This document shows positions 11,630 to 23,398 of a DNA stretch of 64,000 bases, one piece after another. The notes under the pieces are model-generated. The model was not told where the DNA came from and made no database searches. It was given only the letters and a program-made list of their open reading frames with translations. Within the stretch, counting starts at the first letter, position 1. Every line of letters starts with the position of its first letter. Location of the stretch: assembly GCA_963995525.1 (NCBI GenBank), contig OZ023207.1:34318792-34382791 (forward strand), read 5' to 3'. This stretch comes from Escarpia spicata. Its lineage: Eukaryota > Annelida > Polychaeta > Sabellida > Siboglinidae. Made by a program: the position numbers and the translations under genes.

Positions 11630-12550
11630 GTCGTACCGAATAGTGCTGATCCAATCTGTCAACAAACAAGAACGATAATTAATATCCACATCATATTTCA
11701 TCATGAAAAAAATAACAGACACAACGAGAGATGCCGTTCAATCTGTCAATTAATAACAGCAATCTAGCGAGCATAGAATTGCATAGAAAATAGGTGGGAA
11801 CGAAACAAATGTTAAGCAAGCAATACAAAGTTCAAGTAAGTGTGCCTGGCAAAACATGCATTTATTCGATCGCTGTATGCCGGTTGGATAGGATATTTAA
11901 TTTTCCAACAGCATTAAAAATACAAATTAAGTATATATATACACATACACGTAATACATACATATACACACATACATGCACATGCAGTAATAAAAATGTG
12001 AAATATACAATACAACTGAAAATATATAATCAACAGAATACAGTATACATTTTGCAACAAAAGGAAAGAAAACAGTTGCTGTGGGATGGGAGACGCCTAT
12101 TAAGATCAAAACTGATCGCTATCATAGGAGCCACCCAGAACAAAATATATTCTTAGTGTATCCTAGGTTTCTATAACAAAAATAATGATTACGCCAAACA
12201 TTAATGTTTGGCGTAATCAAAGAAAAAAGAAAACGTAATTGTCCTCTCTTACATAATGTGTATGATGGTTGTTTTGTTGATGTAATGTGTGGGAAAGAAA
12301 AAACCCATGTGTGCGTGTCGGCACGGCTGCGACACGCACTCGTGGACTCCGTCCCTATGAAGTGTACACCAAATTACTTGTAAAAGCGTAATGAACTATC
12401 TTATCTTATCTTTGCAATGTGTTGAGTTCGCATGTACGCATGTATGCGACTATACAAAATTAAATGTTGCATTTATATGCATTCATAATAATAATTAATT
12501 TAGTTGGCGTATGTCGCAATTTATATATTGCACTTGACGTTATATTTTTG
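11630..12550. other. upstream region of the glycosyltransferase; 34 bp perfect palindrome
   Basis: No second gene is seen. I did not find a convincing TATA box or initiator for the minus-strand gene. Bases 12186-12219 form a perfect palindrome (TGATTACGCCAAACATT and its complement, no loop). A CA-rich tract lies at about 11935-11982, and GATAA-type repeats near 12400-12415 may belong to the end of the next LINE. Confidence 0.5.
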
Positions 12551-12569
12551 TAGCTTGTGTTTTTCTTTC

Positions 12570-15065
12570 CAAAACTTCAGAATCCTTTCAAACTATGGGT
12601 CACTATCTTATCTTTCACAAAATCAGGGATATTATTTATAACATGTGGTAAGTTATATTTAAGAAGTGTGCTGGTATTTGGGAAAAGTTTGATGTTTGTA
12701 TTTGTAATAAAATTTGTGTTCTTGTAAATTTAGCAAGTCTTTTACGTTTAGTACAATGAGTTCTTTAAAAAAGCGGTTCTGTATGAGAATTGTATTGACT
12801 TAATGTTATAATTCGCACCGCTTTCTTTTGAATTTTCGTTAATCTGTTTCCTTGTTTCCTTTCATGTCATAATACAATACTTAATATAAGATTAGCAGTA
12901 CATTATATAAAATAATTTTTCATTCTATAGATAACACATTATTTAATCTATTTAATATTCGTATAGTTTAGGAACACTTATTTGATATTTTTTCAGTGTG
13001 TTTGTTTCCAATTTAAGTTAATATCTAGAGTTAAACTTAATAAATTAAATTCTTCCACTCTCTCAATATTAATATTATCAATTTTGAGAACAGGCTCTGT
13101 TTAGGTTTGTTTGGCATTTGGAAGGCCATATATTTAGATTTACTTTTATTTAATGACAACTTATTAATATTAAGCCACTCAATTATTTTGAGGAGTTCTT
13201 AATTTAATACATATTCTATATTTCTATTTTGCCCTTTACTATTAAAAGTTTCAAAGGTGCTAAATAAAATGGTATCATCAGCGTACATTATACGTTTAAA
13301 CATTTGAGTTGCTTGCGAAATGCCATTTATATATATATATATATATTAAATGACAGTGGTCCATGGATGGACCCTAGTGGCAAACCTACTTTTATTGGTT
13401 AAGTATCAGATGTAGTATCTTCAAATTCGGTATACTGTTTCCGGTTGTTTAAATAACTTTCGAATAAAAGAAGAAGCTTGCCATCTATGCCATAATATCT
13501 TAACTTGTTTAATAATATCGAATAGTGAATAGTGTCAAAAGTCTTGGTAATGTCAAGAGAAATACTAATTGGTACTTGTTTCATTTGAATAATTCTTATA
13601 TCTACTAGTTCGAATGATGCATATTCTGTTGAATGGATAGGTCTAAATCCATACTGATTATCAAAAATAGCTGGGAATCAATAAAATAAGTGCACAGCTG
13701 ATTATGGATTATTTTCTCTAGTACTTTATAAATAGTTGGAAGGAGTGAAATTGGCCAGTATTTTTTATTAAAGTTGGGTTTTGAAAATTGGAACTACTAT
13801 TGCATTTTCTAGTTTTTTTCGGAAAATATGCCAGTATTAATGACTTGGTTAATTACTAAGTTTAGGTATTTAATTATTGCCGGTTCAATTATTTTTAGCA
13901 GTTTTGCTGAAATTCCATAAAATCCACTGCTGTTTTAGTTGGGAGATAAGTTATTGTTTTCCTTACTGTTTCTTCACCCACAGTCTTAAATTTAAGAACA
14001 GATCTAACATTTGTCTTTAAGTAATAGTAATATTTTTTGTTTCCTACGTTTGTAAAATAGATATTGAATTTGTTTGCTATTTCTGATTTTTGTCTTATGG
14101 TAGTACAATTTGTATTGGTAAAATCGTGATTTAAAATAGATTTGTCTAGTTGCTCGGATATTTCATTTTAATATGGTGTTGTCAGTTTTTAGATTAGTAT
14201 TAGTGATTTCATAGTCTGGTGAGTTAGGGTCAGTCATGTTTAATTGTTAATGATGTGTGACCCGATATCTAATAGATTTGAGTAAACCTTACGAATTTTT
14301 GTATTTGTATTTATTAAATTTAATTATTTTAATAGGTATGTACTTACTTTTAGCGCATGATTTCTTCATGCATTCTATTGTAATTTAGGTTGGGGTCTTT
14401 ATTTTGTGGTTTATGTAATTTGTCGTATAATTTATAAGAACCAATTTAAATATTAACTTTCTGCATAGCTTCAAAACTCTGTATTTAAAAACTTTCTAAT
14501 ATAAATTGATTTAGTGATAAAAAAACAAAAAAGTTATTTATTAGTGTTCCGTTTGTTGTAGTGAAACGAGTTGGAAACGTAATTTGGGGGTAAAGACTAT
14601 GTGATGTTAAGGTATAAAAAATGTAAATTCTGTTTTCATTTATTTCAAGTAAATTTATATTAAAATCATCCCCTGCTATAATGATATTATTATTATTATT
14701 GCTGTTTTCCAGAGATTATAACAGTGATGAAAATTCATAAATAAATTGTGTAATATTTTCTTTACATGACTTTGGGGGTCTATATAGATTTCCAATGGTC
14801 ATTATCTTTGATAAACAGTTTCCAGTTACTTGAATTATTAAACCTTTCCAATTATCGTACATATTTAGATTCATTTTTATTTCAGATTTATATTCATCAT
14901 CTTCATATATCAATAACCCTCCTTTGTCGCTACATTCTCCCTGTGTTATACAATCATATCCATCTAAAAAAAATTGAGATAATCATAATTATCAGCTTTC
15001 CACGTCTCTTGTAAACATATTATACTACATTTTTTGTTATTGTTACGAATATTTCAAGTTAATAA
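12570..15065 (-). mobile_element. very decayed LINE spanning endonuclease to RT 3' end
   Basis: The minus strand shows an endonuclease start (CLQETWK near 15010, SDKGGLLIYEDDEY near 14920) and its middle (GNLYRPPKSCKENITQFIYE, within 14716-14830). An RT palm segment follows, with LDITKTFDTIHYSILLNKL then YYGIDGK and SYLNNRKQY (13399-13584). Between these and down to about 12570 only short islands remain readable in different frames. The order EN then RT on one strand supports one old, nearly full-length APE-type LINE. Many frameshifts and stops make it non-functional. Its 3' end is not sharply defined. Confidence 0.75.
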
Positions 15066-17394
15066 CATTTTGCATTTATAGACTGAATGTTTGAGCTTAG
15101 AATAATAAAACTGTTAGTGGTTTTATTTGCCAGTTTAGCGAATTTATCAATGTCATAATAAGAAGAGCAGTGTATAACTTGTGGTTCGTTATTATCATCA
15201 TTTGTATGTAAAACATTACATAGGTTGTTTTGAGTACCCCCTAGGTAGGAGAGTAAAGCCTCGTTAAACGTTACTCAGCCTGCGTTTATAGGAATGGTCA
15301 TACGTGTGCTTAATAATATTGAGATAACAATATGTATATACCATTATTAAGATGATTAGATCGGTAGCTATTGTTGTTCCATGCGTATACCAGAGCAGTG
15401 ACACACATAACGTAAATAGATGGATAAGTTGAGAACATTTTCACAAAATGAAAAAGAAAACAAACAAAGTTAGGCCTACTAATTACACTAATGGAAGAAA
15501 TTGCGCAACAACGGCTAACAATGAAAAGAGAAAAAGATACATACATATTTAACATTATACATTTTGTAAAATAAATCATCATATGTCTGTAAACACTTAT
15601 CAGTTGGACATTAGAATACTTACAAATAATGATAATTAGTTTGACATTTATGATTAACCAAAATAATAATGTATCGATTGTTAGTATCAAAATGGCTCTA
15701 TCCGAGAAGAGGTAATAGAGCATTACGATATGAAATATGTTTTCTATGTAGGCTGTACAATATTTATAACAACAAACAACTGTAACTCCTTCATTGTAGC
15801 ATTAACAAATATCAATTAAATTAATGCTAAAAAATATAAATTAAATAAATTAAAAGAAATAGATACAATTAAATAACGGCTGTATGTAAAAGTATAGATA
15901 TGTACAAAGAAATAAGTGATTAATAAGATTGAAAAGCATGCTGTCTGAGACTGTTGAACTGCAGTCTATGTCACAGTTATCATCTTAAACCAGTTAGGTG
16001 ACAATTACATTCGTAATGAATCGTGGGAACATTGTAAACATATCTGCTAAAATTAAGAGTTTAAAAGCTAAAATACATTGTAATCAAAATTATTGTATCG
16101 CTGTTGTTCAAAGAAGTTGCTGACGTCCGATTTGAGTTAGTTGCAATGGAAAACGCCAACCATATATTTTATGTTGATATCCGTACTGTAGATAGGGCAA
16201 CAAGCACGTAGGCAACACCGTTTTCATGAGTTGTCTTTTGTTATGCATGAAATGTGTATGCGATTAACATTGACATCCAGATAGGATGAAAAGCAATTAA
16301 ATGCATATACAACAATAACAATAATCGGAATATGGTACGTAATGCAACTATATTGTTTAGCTAAAATTATGTTTATCCATATTGATGTTGATGGTGATAC
16401 ATTCACATGATTATTAGGACATTCATTTCAGGTAATATGGTAACATTCTTTATAGTTATTTAATGTAATCGATGTCTTAAGTTAATGTAGTTCCAGATAC
16501 AATTCGTGATAACGTTATGTGTGAAATACGTGTGCGTAGGCAACACACACACAGTTAGCCAGGCAGGAAATGCCCACAACAGAAAGTGTACATGTAATAA
16601 ATATATAAGTTATTCACATAATAAAATATGTTAGGTCGTATAGAAATGGAAACCAAAAAGCTCGTTTTTATTACAATTGTACTATAAATGCCACATATAA
16701 AACTATAATTATATGAAAATAACAAAAAAGAAATATCGCAAACCTCTTTAAGAAGAAGTCACATTTCCCTTAATTAATAAAACCTTTATTATCTTTATTC
16801 TCGCACATTAAAAGGCAATTTGACAGTCTTTAATAAAATACAGTAAGTTCCGTAATATTAGGTTTGACATCATCGTCGTTTAAAATATTACTTAAAACCA
16901 TTTCTTATTTCTATCATTTCGGTTAAAACATTCTTATTAATTTTGATATTGTTTCGTTGGATACACCGGCCTGCCACGGCCAATATATGAATTATGTTAC
17001 ATTCATTTAGCATATGACGCTACTTTGTAATACAATGTGACAATAGATTCTTCAATATATAATTTAACAACAGTGTTTGTAATCGGTGTAACGTAGTTCA
17101 TCGCTTTATGAATACATTTGTGAACATTTGCTTTAAGATGAGCAATGCAGGTAAATAATCCGATAGCATAACCTGTGTAAACGGTGCTAGCGCTTAAAAC
17201 GTTCTAAACGCTTTTCGCCATGCCATGCATATAGTGCCAACATTCACACTCTGGAGATGTTAAAGTGGAGCTCCATAGCAATAGTAGCTATATTGCTTGA
17301 ATACTTTGCACTTTACAGTCGTTTTAATATGACCAAGATCGGCCATGAACACATATCATCTTACATAGCTTCAGTCGTTGGACACGTTCGATAA
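15066..17394. other. no gene recognised
   Basis: AT-rich DNA with no coding pattern on either strand. The minus-strand open frame at 15310-15723 (137 codons) is hydrophobic and AT-driven, without recognisable motifs; I do not call it. Confidence 0.45.
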
Positions 17395-17460
17395 TAATAT
17401 ACTTTATTTATACACTCATATCCACAGTAGGACTCTGTTCAACGGTGTTGACAACTAATA
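17395..17460 (-). mobile_element. solo LINE 3' end
   Basis: Read on the minus strand, TTGAACAGAGTCCTACTGTGG and the following TGTATAAATAAAG match the 3' end of the LINE at 25688-25750 (plus-strand version CTTTATTTATACACTAG). Both end in an AATAAA-like signal followed by AAT-rich sequence. Only the tail is left, as expected of severe 5' truncation. Confidence 0.65.
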
Positions 17461-17501
17461 GCTACTAAAGTGTAGATAATAGAATTAAACGTATAACAAG
17501 A

Positions 17502-17805
17502 CTAGAAATGCATTAAATAATTTTTTTTAATATACTAAGCAAACGTAAGCTAAAAATATCAAGACATACATAACAAATTATAATAAATAAATAAATGAAT
17601 ATATATTAATGACTAAATTATTAAAATAATAGGCTAGTTAAGTTAATTAAAGGTATAAAAAGGCTAGAATTACGTTAAACTATAAAATGTACTAAAGAAA
17701 CCTAAGCTAAAAATATCAAGACGTACATAACAGATAATAATAATAAATAAATAAGTAGAAAATAAAATATTGATGAGTAAATAATATAAATAATAAGCTA
17801 GTATA
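17502..17805. repeat. two-copy tandem duplication, period 161 bp
   Basis: Copies at 17502-17645 and 17663-17805 share AAGCTAAAAATATCAAGAC, then TACATAACA and a run of AATAAATAAAT. They differ by substitutions and small gaps. Confidence 0.8.
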
Positions 17806-19175
17806 ATCGTACAAAATAATAGTAATAATAAATACTACATTGTGGAGAGTGAATGGTATAAAGAACTAGACATTAAAAGCAAGCTTGAAATAATGAGTCT
17901 TATGACGCACTTTAAATGTATTCATGCATAATTAGTTTTTTTTAATAATGTAAAGTGCATAAGAAAGCTTTCGATGAGATATACCAGAAAAGTGTAAGTG
18001 AAATGGTTTGGATGTGCCAACAATCTAAATGTTTATATTTTGTAGAATCGACCACACCGTGAAGCTCACAGGCCTAAGCTATTGTAAAAAAACAAATCAA
18101 CCATTTGTGTGAAAAATCATATTTTTGTACTTTTGTGGTGATGTCTATGACAACACCCACCACATTTGTAACACGTTATATTGGTTTGTTATGAAAATAC
18201 AGAAAACAAAAGTATACCATGCTATCTTAATGCTACCGATACTATCTTGGTAACATGATAAATACGCAACTACAAATAATAGCATGTTTTCTACATTACG
18301 TATGTTTTCTACATTACGTATGTTCATGCCCAAAATACACTCATCTTCATTCGCTATATATTTTTAATGGATATCTGAGAAGCAATATTGCTTACAATTA
18401 CTTTGTGTACATGCAAGACATACATGTAAGATGGCAACGTCCTTATTCAGTATTTGTGAAAACAATGGTTATGTTGTAGAATGTTCCATTTGGATGTCGC
18501 AATACACATGAATACTTCAATGTTTCGAAAATACCAACAATTTTATAACAAAATTACTTTCCATTTTGCAAAATATCACCCAAAAAATATCTTTAAACGT
18601 GTGATTTGGAGATATTTTCTTGTAGGTTTGCTTAGCATCAGCATTAGTTCATGAAGGGTTTGGGGGGACAACATTACATCCGTAATGGGGATATACATGT
18701 GGTTAAACTGGCATTGCCATCTTTGTGTGGTGTGCGCCGAAAATATGATATATGTTGGGTGTACTTAGCGTCAGCATTTTATCTTGAAGATGGTTGGAAA
18801 CAACACCAACGATCACGATTTATAGATACTTTGACGTATAGAAGAAAGAAGTTCGCTGCACGTTGAGTGGAGAGACGGCTACAGATAATAGGTCAGATAA
18901 CACGGTAGCGGTCCTTCCCAAGTCCTGCTTCAAACAACTGGAATACTTCAACCGAAATGGCATGACATACCACACCGAAATCCGTTGCATTTAACTTTGG
19001 GAATTTTCATTTTTTTATATTAAAACTTTAATAAAACTGAACCATTGGTTCCTCTGTTCTAATAATTTTGTTAATGTCTTGTTGCTTGTTTGGCATTAAC
19101 CTTCCCACGAGAGACTTTCTCTTATTCCCATCATTTAATGTCAACATTTGTCTTTATCAAGTAGGAACCAATTTA
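17806..19175. other. no gene recognised; short 18 bp tandem repeat at 18282-18317
   Basis: ATGTTTTCTACATTACGT is repeated twice in tandem with a partial third unit. A weak duplication of about 44 bp links 18630-18675 and 18757-18800 (TTAGC.TCAGCATT). No coding support. Confidence 0.45.
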
Positions 19176-19295
19176 TACAAGCTGTATATACATATATATG
19201 TAATGTGTCACCGAATATATGTATATATATATATATGTATATATACATATATACGTTGACACATTACAAATATATATATATATATATAGGTAAAG
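19176..19295. repeat. AT tract inside a 12 bp inverted repeat
   Basis: TGTAATGTGTCA (about 19200) and TGACACATTACA (about 19257) flank a (TA)n-rich core, which can form a hairpin or cruciform. Confidence 0.8.
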
Positions 19296-19482
19296 ATAAC
19301 TTCTTATATAACGCAGTATCCAGTCCTCAGGAATGCAAAAAGCGCTTTATACTTCACTCTCCGGGAGACCTGATCAATCGAACACCATCTCGACTTCTCT
19401 GGGAAGCATCCAGCCACGCAGCAATTAATGTGCGAAGACTATTCTTACACAAATATCTACCATTGTCTATAGCCAGTGAAAT

Positions 19483-19640
19483 AAGGCAACATAAATCAAA
19501 ACCCAATATGTATATATATATACAATATATATATATACAATATATATATATATATTGTGGAGCACAATGGTGCAGTGCTAGAGCTTCGGAATCTTGACCG
19601 AGAGAAGCTGGGTTTTGATTTTTGTTGCCTTAGTTCAGCT
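19483..19640. mobile_element. tRNA-derived SINE head, plus an inverted B-box piece of the same SINE
   Basis: From 19557 a tRNA-like head reads GTGGAGCACAATGG. A degenerate A box follows (TGGTGCAGTGC, 19568-19578), then AGAGAAGCTGGGTTTTGATT with a decayed B box at 19611-19620. The segment 19483-19505 (AAGGCAACATAAATCAAAAC) is the reverse complement of about 19611-19632, so two SINE pieces face each other across an AT tract (19509-19556). It is not a working tRNA, because the B box is lost and there is no acceptor stem. Confidence 0.55.
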
Positions 19641-19750
19641 CCTGTCATTGTTCCCACATTGAGGGTGGCAAGCCGGACTTTGCATGAGAGTCGATGCCGG
19701 CTGTTCGACCCTCCAGGTCTTCGCTGATTTCTCGCTGGTGCCTGGGTCAT
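19635..19750 (-). mobile_element. RTE-type LINE 5' fragment (endonuclease start)
   Basis: The minus strand translates to RLATLNVGTMTG, the N-terminal strand of APE endonucleases as found in RTE-group LINEs. About 20 residues of N-P-G-S-rich leader precede it (RRPGGSNSRHRL). The reading ends where the SINE head begins. Either the SINE and LINE fragments were joined by insertion, or the SINE body derives from this LINE. Confidence 0.55.
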
Positions 19751-19763
19751 ATCTATATATATG

Positions 19764-19845
<82 letters not shown>

Positions 19846-19846
19846 G
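19751..19846. repeat. (AT)n / (TATACATA)n microsatellite
   Basis: Regular (AT)n blocks separated by ACAT. Open frames across it on the minus strand are artefacts. Confidence 0.95.
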
Positions 19847-19849
19847 CTA

Positions 19850-21699
19850 TTGTTTGATGGTGTTATATAGTAGAATTGACATTTCAATTATTTGTCTTAA
19901 TTGATTGATTTAACTTTTAGACACATTTAATTTTTAACTTGACTAATTGTATAAAATGAACTTAATTTTATCTTGTTAGTGTCCACGAGCAGATTTTTTT
20001 TAACCCAGATGTATTATGGCGCATTTACTACATTACAAATGCAGACTCAAATTAAACAAATGAATCCACAATAAACAACATGATCTTATGCCGCTACAGT
20101 TGTTTTAATAAATCAATGAAGTAAACATAATATCATTATTTGTTAGTTCTTTGACAACCATTTTCATTCCAAATATGTCTTCATGTGGGAAATGCTTGTA
20201 ATCCTCCTGGAACATGTTCACGGGAAAGGGTGCAAAGGTCTCATAGAATAAAACAAAAATACACGTAGTCGGCTCAATTACACAAACATATTGGATGATA
20301 TCACATGACTTAAAACGTACTGTCGAAACTATTAAAATAAAATAAACTATATTCTCAAAGAAATGAGAGTGTTTCCTAAAATAAGTGGTAATCCTAAAGT
20401 ATATATTTAAGCGACCCTCTCAAAATACATCTTTGTTTTATTCTAGATTATACATAATAATTTTATATTTTGTAAAATAACTAACTGAGTTCAAAATGTT
20501 GTGGTGGACTGGTATGTTGGTATTTTATGACAACAGCATGCTCTTTCTGGATGCTAATTTCTACTAACTTCACAAGAGGAGGACAACAGGGAAGAGGAGG
20601 AACACTTAACAGGAGCCCAGAGTGTTTGTGGTTATCCGTCCATGTCATTGGAAAAGGTGACGGTTAGTGGCAACAACAAAAATACTAACACAAAGACAAA
20701 GGACAAGAACCACATAAGCCTAGTAGTCATCCCATGCATGCAGAGGGTCTCCGTGACAGTAGATCGAGTATGTCAATGTCCCCAGTAGCCAAAAATGTGT
20801 CTTTGGTCCATCACATCATTAGAATTGCTTTAATAGCAGTAAAGTAGCTTGTTCAGGTGGAGCGCGGTGTGCTCTTTCTGGACATTTTTGAATTTCCTAT
20901 GGGTGTGATAATATATAAGACTTTTTGTGTCAAAAACGTACTAACACTGCCTGTGTTGATATGTCCATATCACAGGGGGCATTACAAATTATAGCTATAA
21001 TAATACTTAGTAAGTTTGAACTCCTTACCAACTTGTCTTAATTTATTGTAGGCATGCATGCCCATAGATTTATGATGCTCTTTCGAGATATAAACACATT
21101 TCCTTAATTTTATAATGAAGCACTAACTGGCTAGAAACTGCATATGTTTAACTCAATGAGGCTATCACCCAACGATAAAAACCTTAAGTTAAATCAACTT
21201 CCCTGGGCGCCACACATCTACGCTGCAGGAAAGCAGTGTATTCGTTAAGAAGGTGTTTTAGGTCATCCAGTTTTTTCAGTTATGAATGTTCTCAGTTTCA
21301 TAATTTGATAATGGCACCGTAGGTCATACAGATCTGACGTGACCTCCGAGGGTTAGAAAATACTAAATGGCCGTGTTTTATGGTATCCGTGTTCTACGTT
21401 ATCGTGTTCCTTCCGACGGCGCCATATTCATACGTTGTCCCGCTACTGGATGGAACTCTCAGCTTGCACGTACAAAACTAAGTCTTTATTTATATATATA
21501 AATGGCCGACAAGCACACACTATACTGAACACGTATGAGATAATGTATGTTCATATTGAGAAATAACTAACATATTTCAACTTATAATGAATAATTTTAC
21601 CGGAGTTGGCCCCCGGTTCAACATTTTCTAATTAAATAAAGTAGGCTTTATTGTTAAAATTGAGACTCTACTAGTTTTGTAAATATAATAAAATGTTTG
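19850..21699. other. no gene recognised
   Basis: AT-rich sequence without coding or repeat structure that I can support. Confidence 0.5.
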
Positions 21700-23398
21700 C
21701 CTTAGTCTTAGCTCTGGGTTTAACATTATTTACTATTTATTATATATATGATAGATCGTTATACGATTGTGTTTATTAATTTCTACTTAATATGACAATA
21801 GTCTAATATAATTACAACACCATTATTCTTATTGGGTGTTTTCTGCTTGTCTTGCTCTGTTGATGTAAGGGATAAATATTAAATGTTATGCAAACCATTG
21901 ACATCTAATAATTTTAATGTGTTTTTTCCTAATCACACTATACTACATAATTATATTTACATTTTGCATAGCCTGCTATGTCTTCATGTTTTTTATAATA
22001 TACATTTATTGTCAATCCCCTGTTGTACGCCAATATTGAAATTAGCAATAATTTTATTACTAGCAGGAGATGCAAGTATCAATCCTGGGCCAGCTGTTAT
22101 ACGAAACATTCGGGTAGCCACTATAAACGTTCGATCTGTACGAGATAAAACAGCCTCAATTTATGGTTGATTAATTTAAAAGAAAAAGACATTCTTGCTG
22201 TAACTGAGACCTGGCTCAGACCACATGATACATGCATTGCTGACGTTTCCCCTTCTGGTTACACCTTCACCATCGATCACGTTTAGTCGGCCGTGGATGT
22301 GGTGTTGGCTTTCTAATATCACAGCAGTTCAAAGTTAAAGTACATTCCAACCATGAATACTCCAGTTTTGAATCCTTATGTGTGGACATTTCAGATTCTT
22401 CTTTTTCCGCATACTTTGTTTGTATCTATCGCCCTCTAGGACATCCGGCAAATTTCTTTGAAGACTTTCAGGATCTGTTGGAACATCTGGCAATTATTCA
22501 TTCAGAATCTTACATTCTTGGTGATTTTAATCTACATTTGGATATACCTTCTACAAATACAACTACGTTTGATGATATTCTGGCATCCTTTGATTTGAAA
22601 CAACATGTTACTTTTTCGACACATATACATGACCATTGGCTTGCCCTCTTGATAGCCCGTCCAACGTGTAATACTATCCAAGCACCTACTGTTTCAGATG
22701 GATTATCAGACCACCATAACGTAATTGCTAATGTTAACGGCGTGTCTATAACCCCATTAGAGGTGAAACACAATGTGTCTTACAGTGCCATTCACAGGAT
22801 TGACATTATAGCTTTAATGGCTGATATCACTAAATCCGATCTTATCACAGATCCAAAAGAACATCTATCTGACTTATATAAACAAATAATCGATGCATTA
22901 CTTAACAAACATGCACCTATAAAATCCAAATGTGTGTCAGAAAGGCCACCGGCTCCATGGATGACTTCCGAAATTCTACTATCTAAAAGGCGTCGTCGTT
23001 ATTTAGAGCGTGTATGGCGCAAATCACGCTTGTCTTTAGACAGGTCGCGCTATTCTAAACAATCTCACCTCTGTAACTGACAAATGGCCAAAGCTAAATC
23101 AGATTTTTATACAAATATGTTCATAAATAAGTCTGATAACCCGCGTCAGTTATGGAACTGCATCAATACAATTCTACATAGACGGCCTGCTCCATCGCTA
23201 CCTGATCATGTGTCCATTACGTTTCTATGTGATTCGTTCTCTAATCACTTTAAGAATAAAATCAGTATTATTCGTCCTGCTTTCCCACGTCATACTTTAA
23301 GTAATGTCAATGTGGACTTTCCACAAGTAAATTCTCTACTTGTATTATTTGAACCTGCAACAGTTGAAGTTGTCAACTGTCATCTCATTATCTAAGGT
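21700..23398 (+). mobile_element. 5' half of an L2/CR1-like LINE with a 2A-like motif and APE endonuclease
   Basis: After an untranslated leader, a frame from 21883 encodes a hydrophobic leader of about 57 residues and then LLLAGDASINPGP (22054-22092). This sits where many LINEs carry a 2A-like ribosome-skipping motif ending in NPGP. The endonuclease follows: RVATINVRSVRDK, AVTETWLRPHDT (about 22200), ILGDFNLHLD (about 22515) and SDHHNVIANV (22708). The basic linker (SKRRRRYLERVWRKSR) and the pre-RT region (DFYTNMF, about 23100) come next. Stops near 22170 and 22290 and at about 23080 break the frame. The sequence ends near 23398, before the RT. EN followed by linker and the NPGP motif are seen directly; membership of the same family as the copies at 44, 52 and 56 kb is inference. 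Confidence 0.8.

Noticed and set aside
15310..15723. A 137-codon minus-strand frame as a membrane protein
   Set aside because: AT-driven hydrophobic composition, no conserved motif, no neighbouring evidence.
19557..19632. A functional tRNA gene
   Set aside because: A box is degenerate, B box lost its CGA core, and no acceptor stem or foldable cloverleaf could be drawn; SINE head is the better reading.
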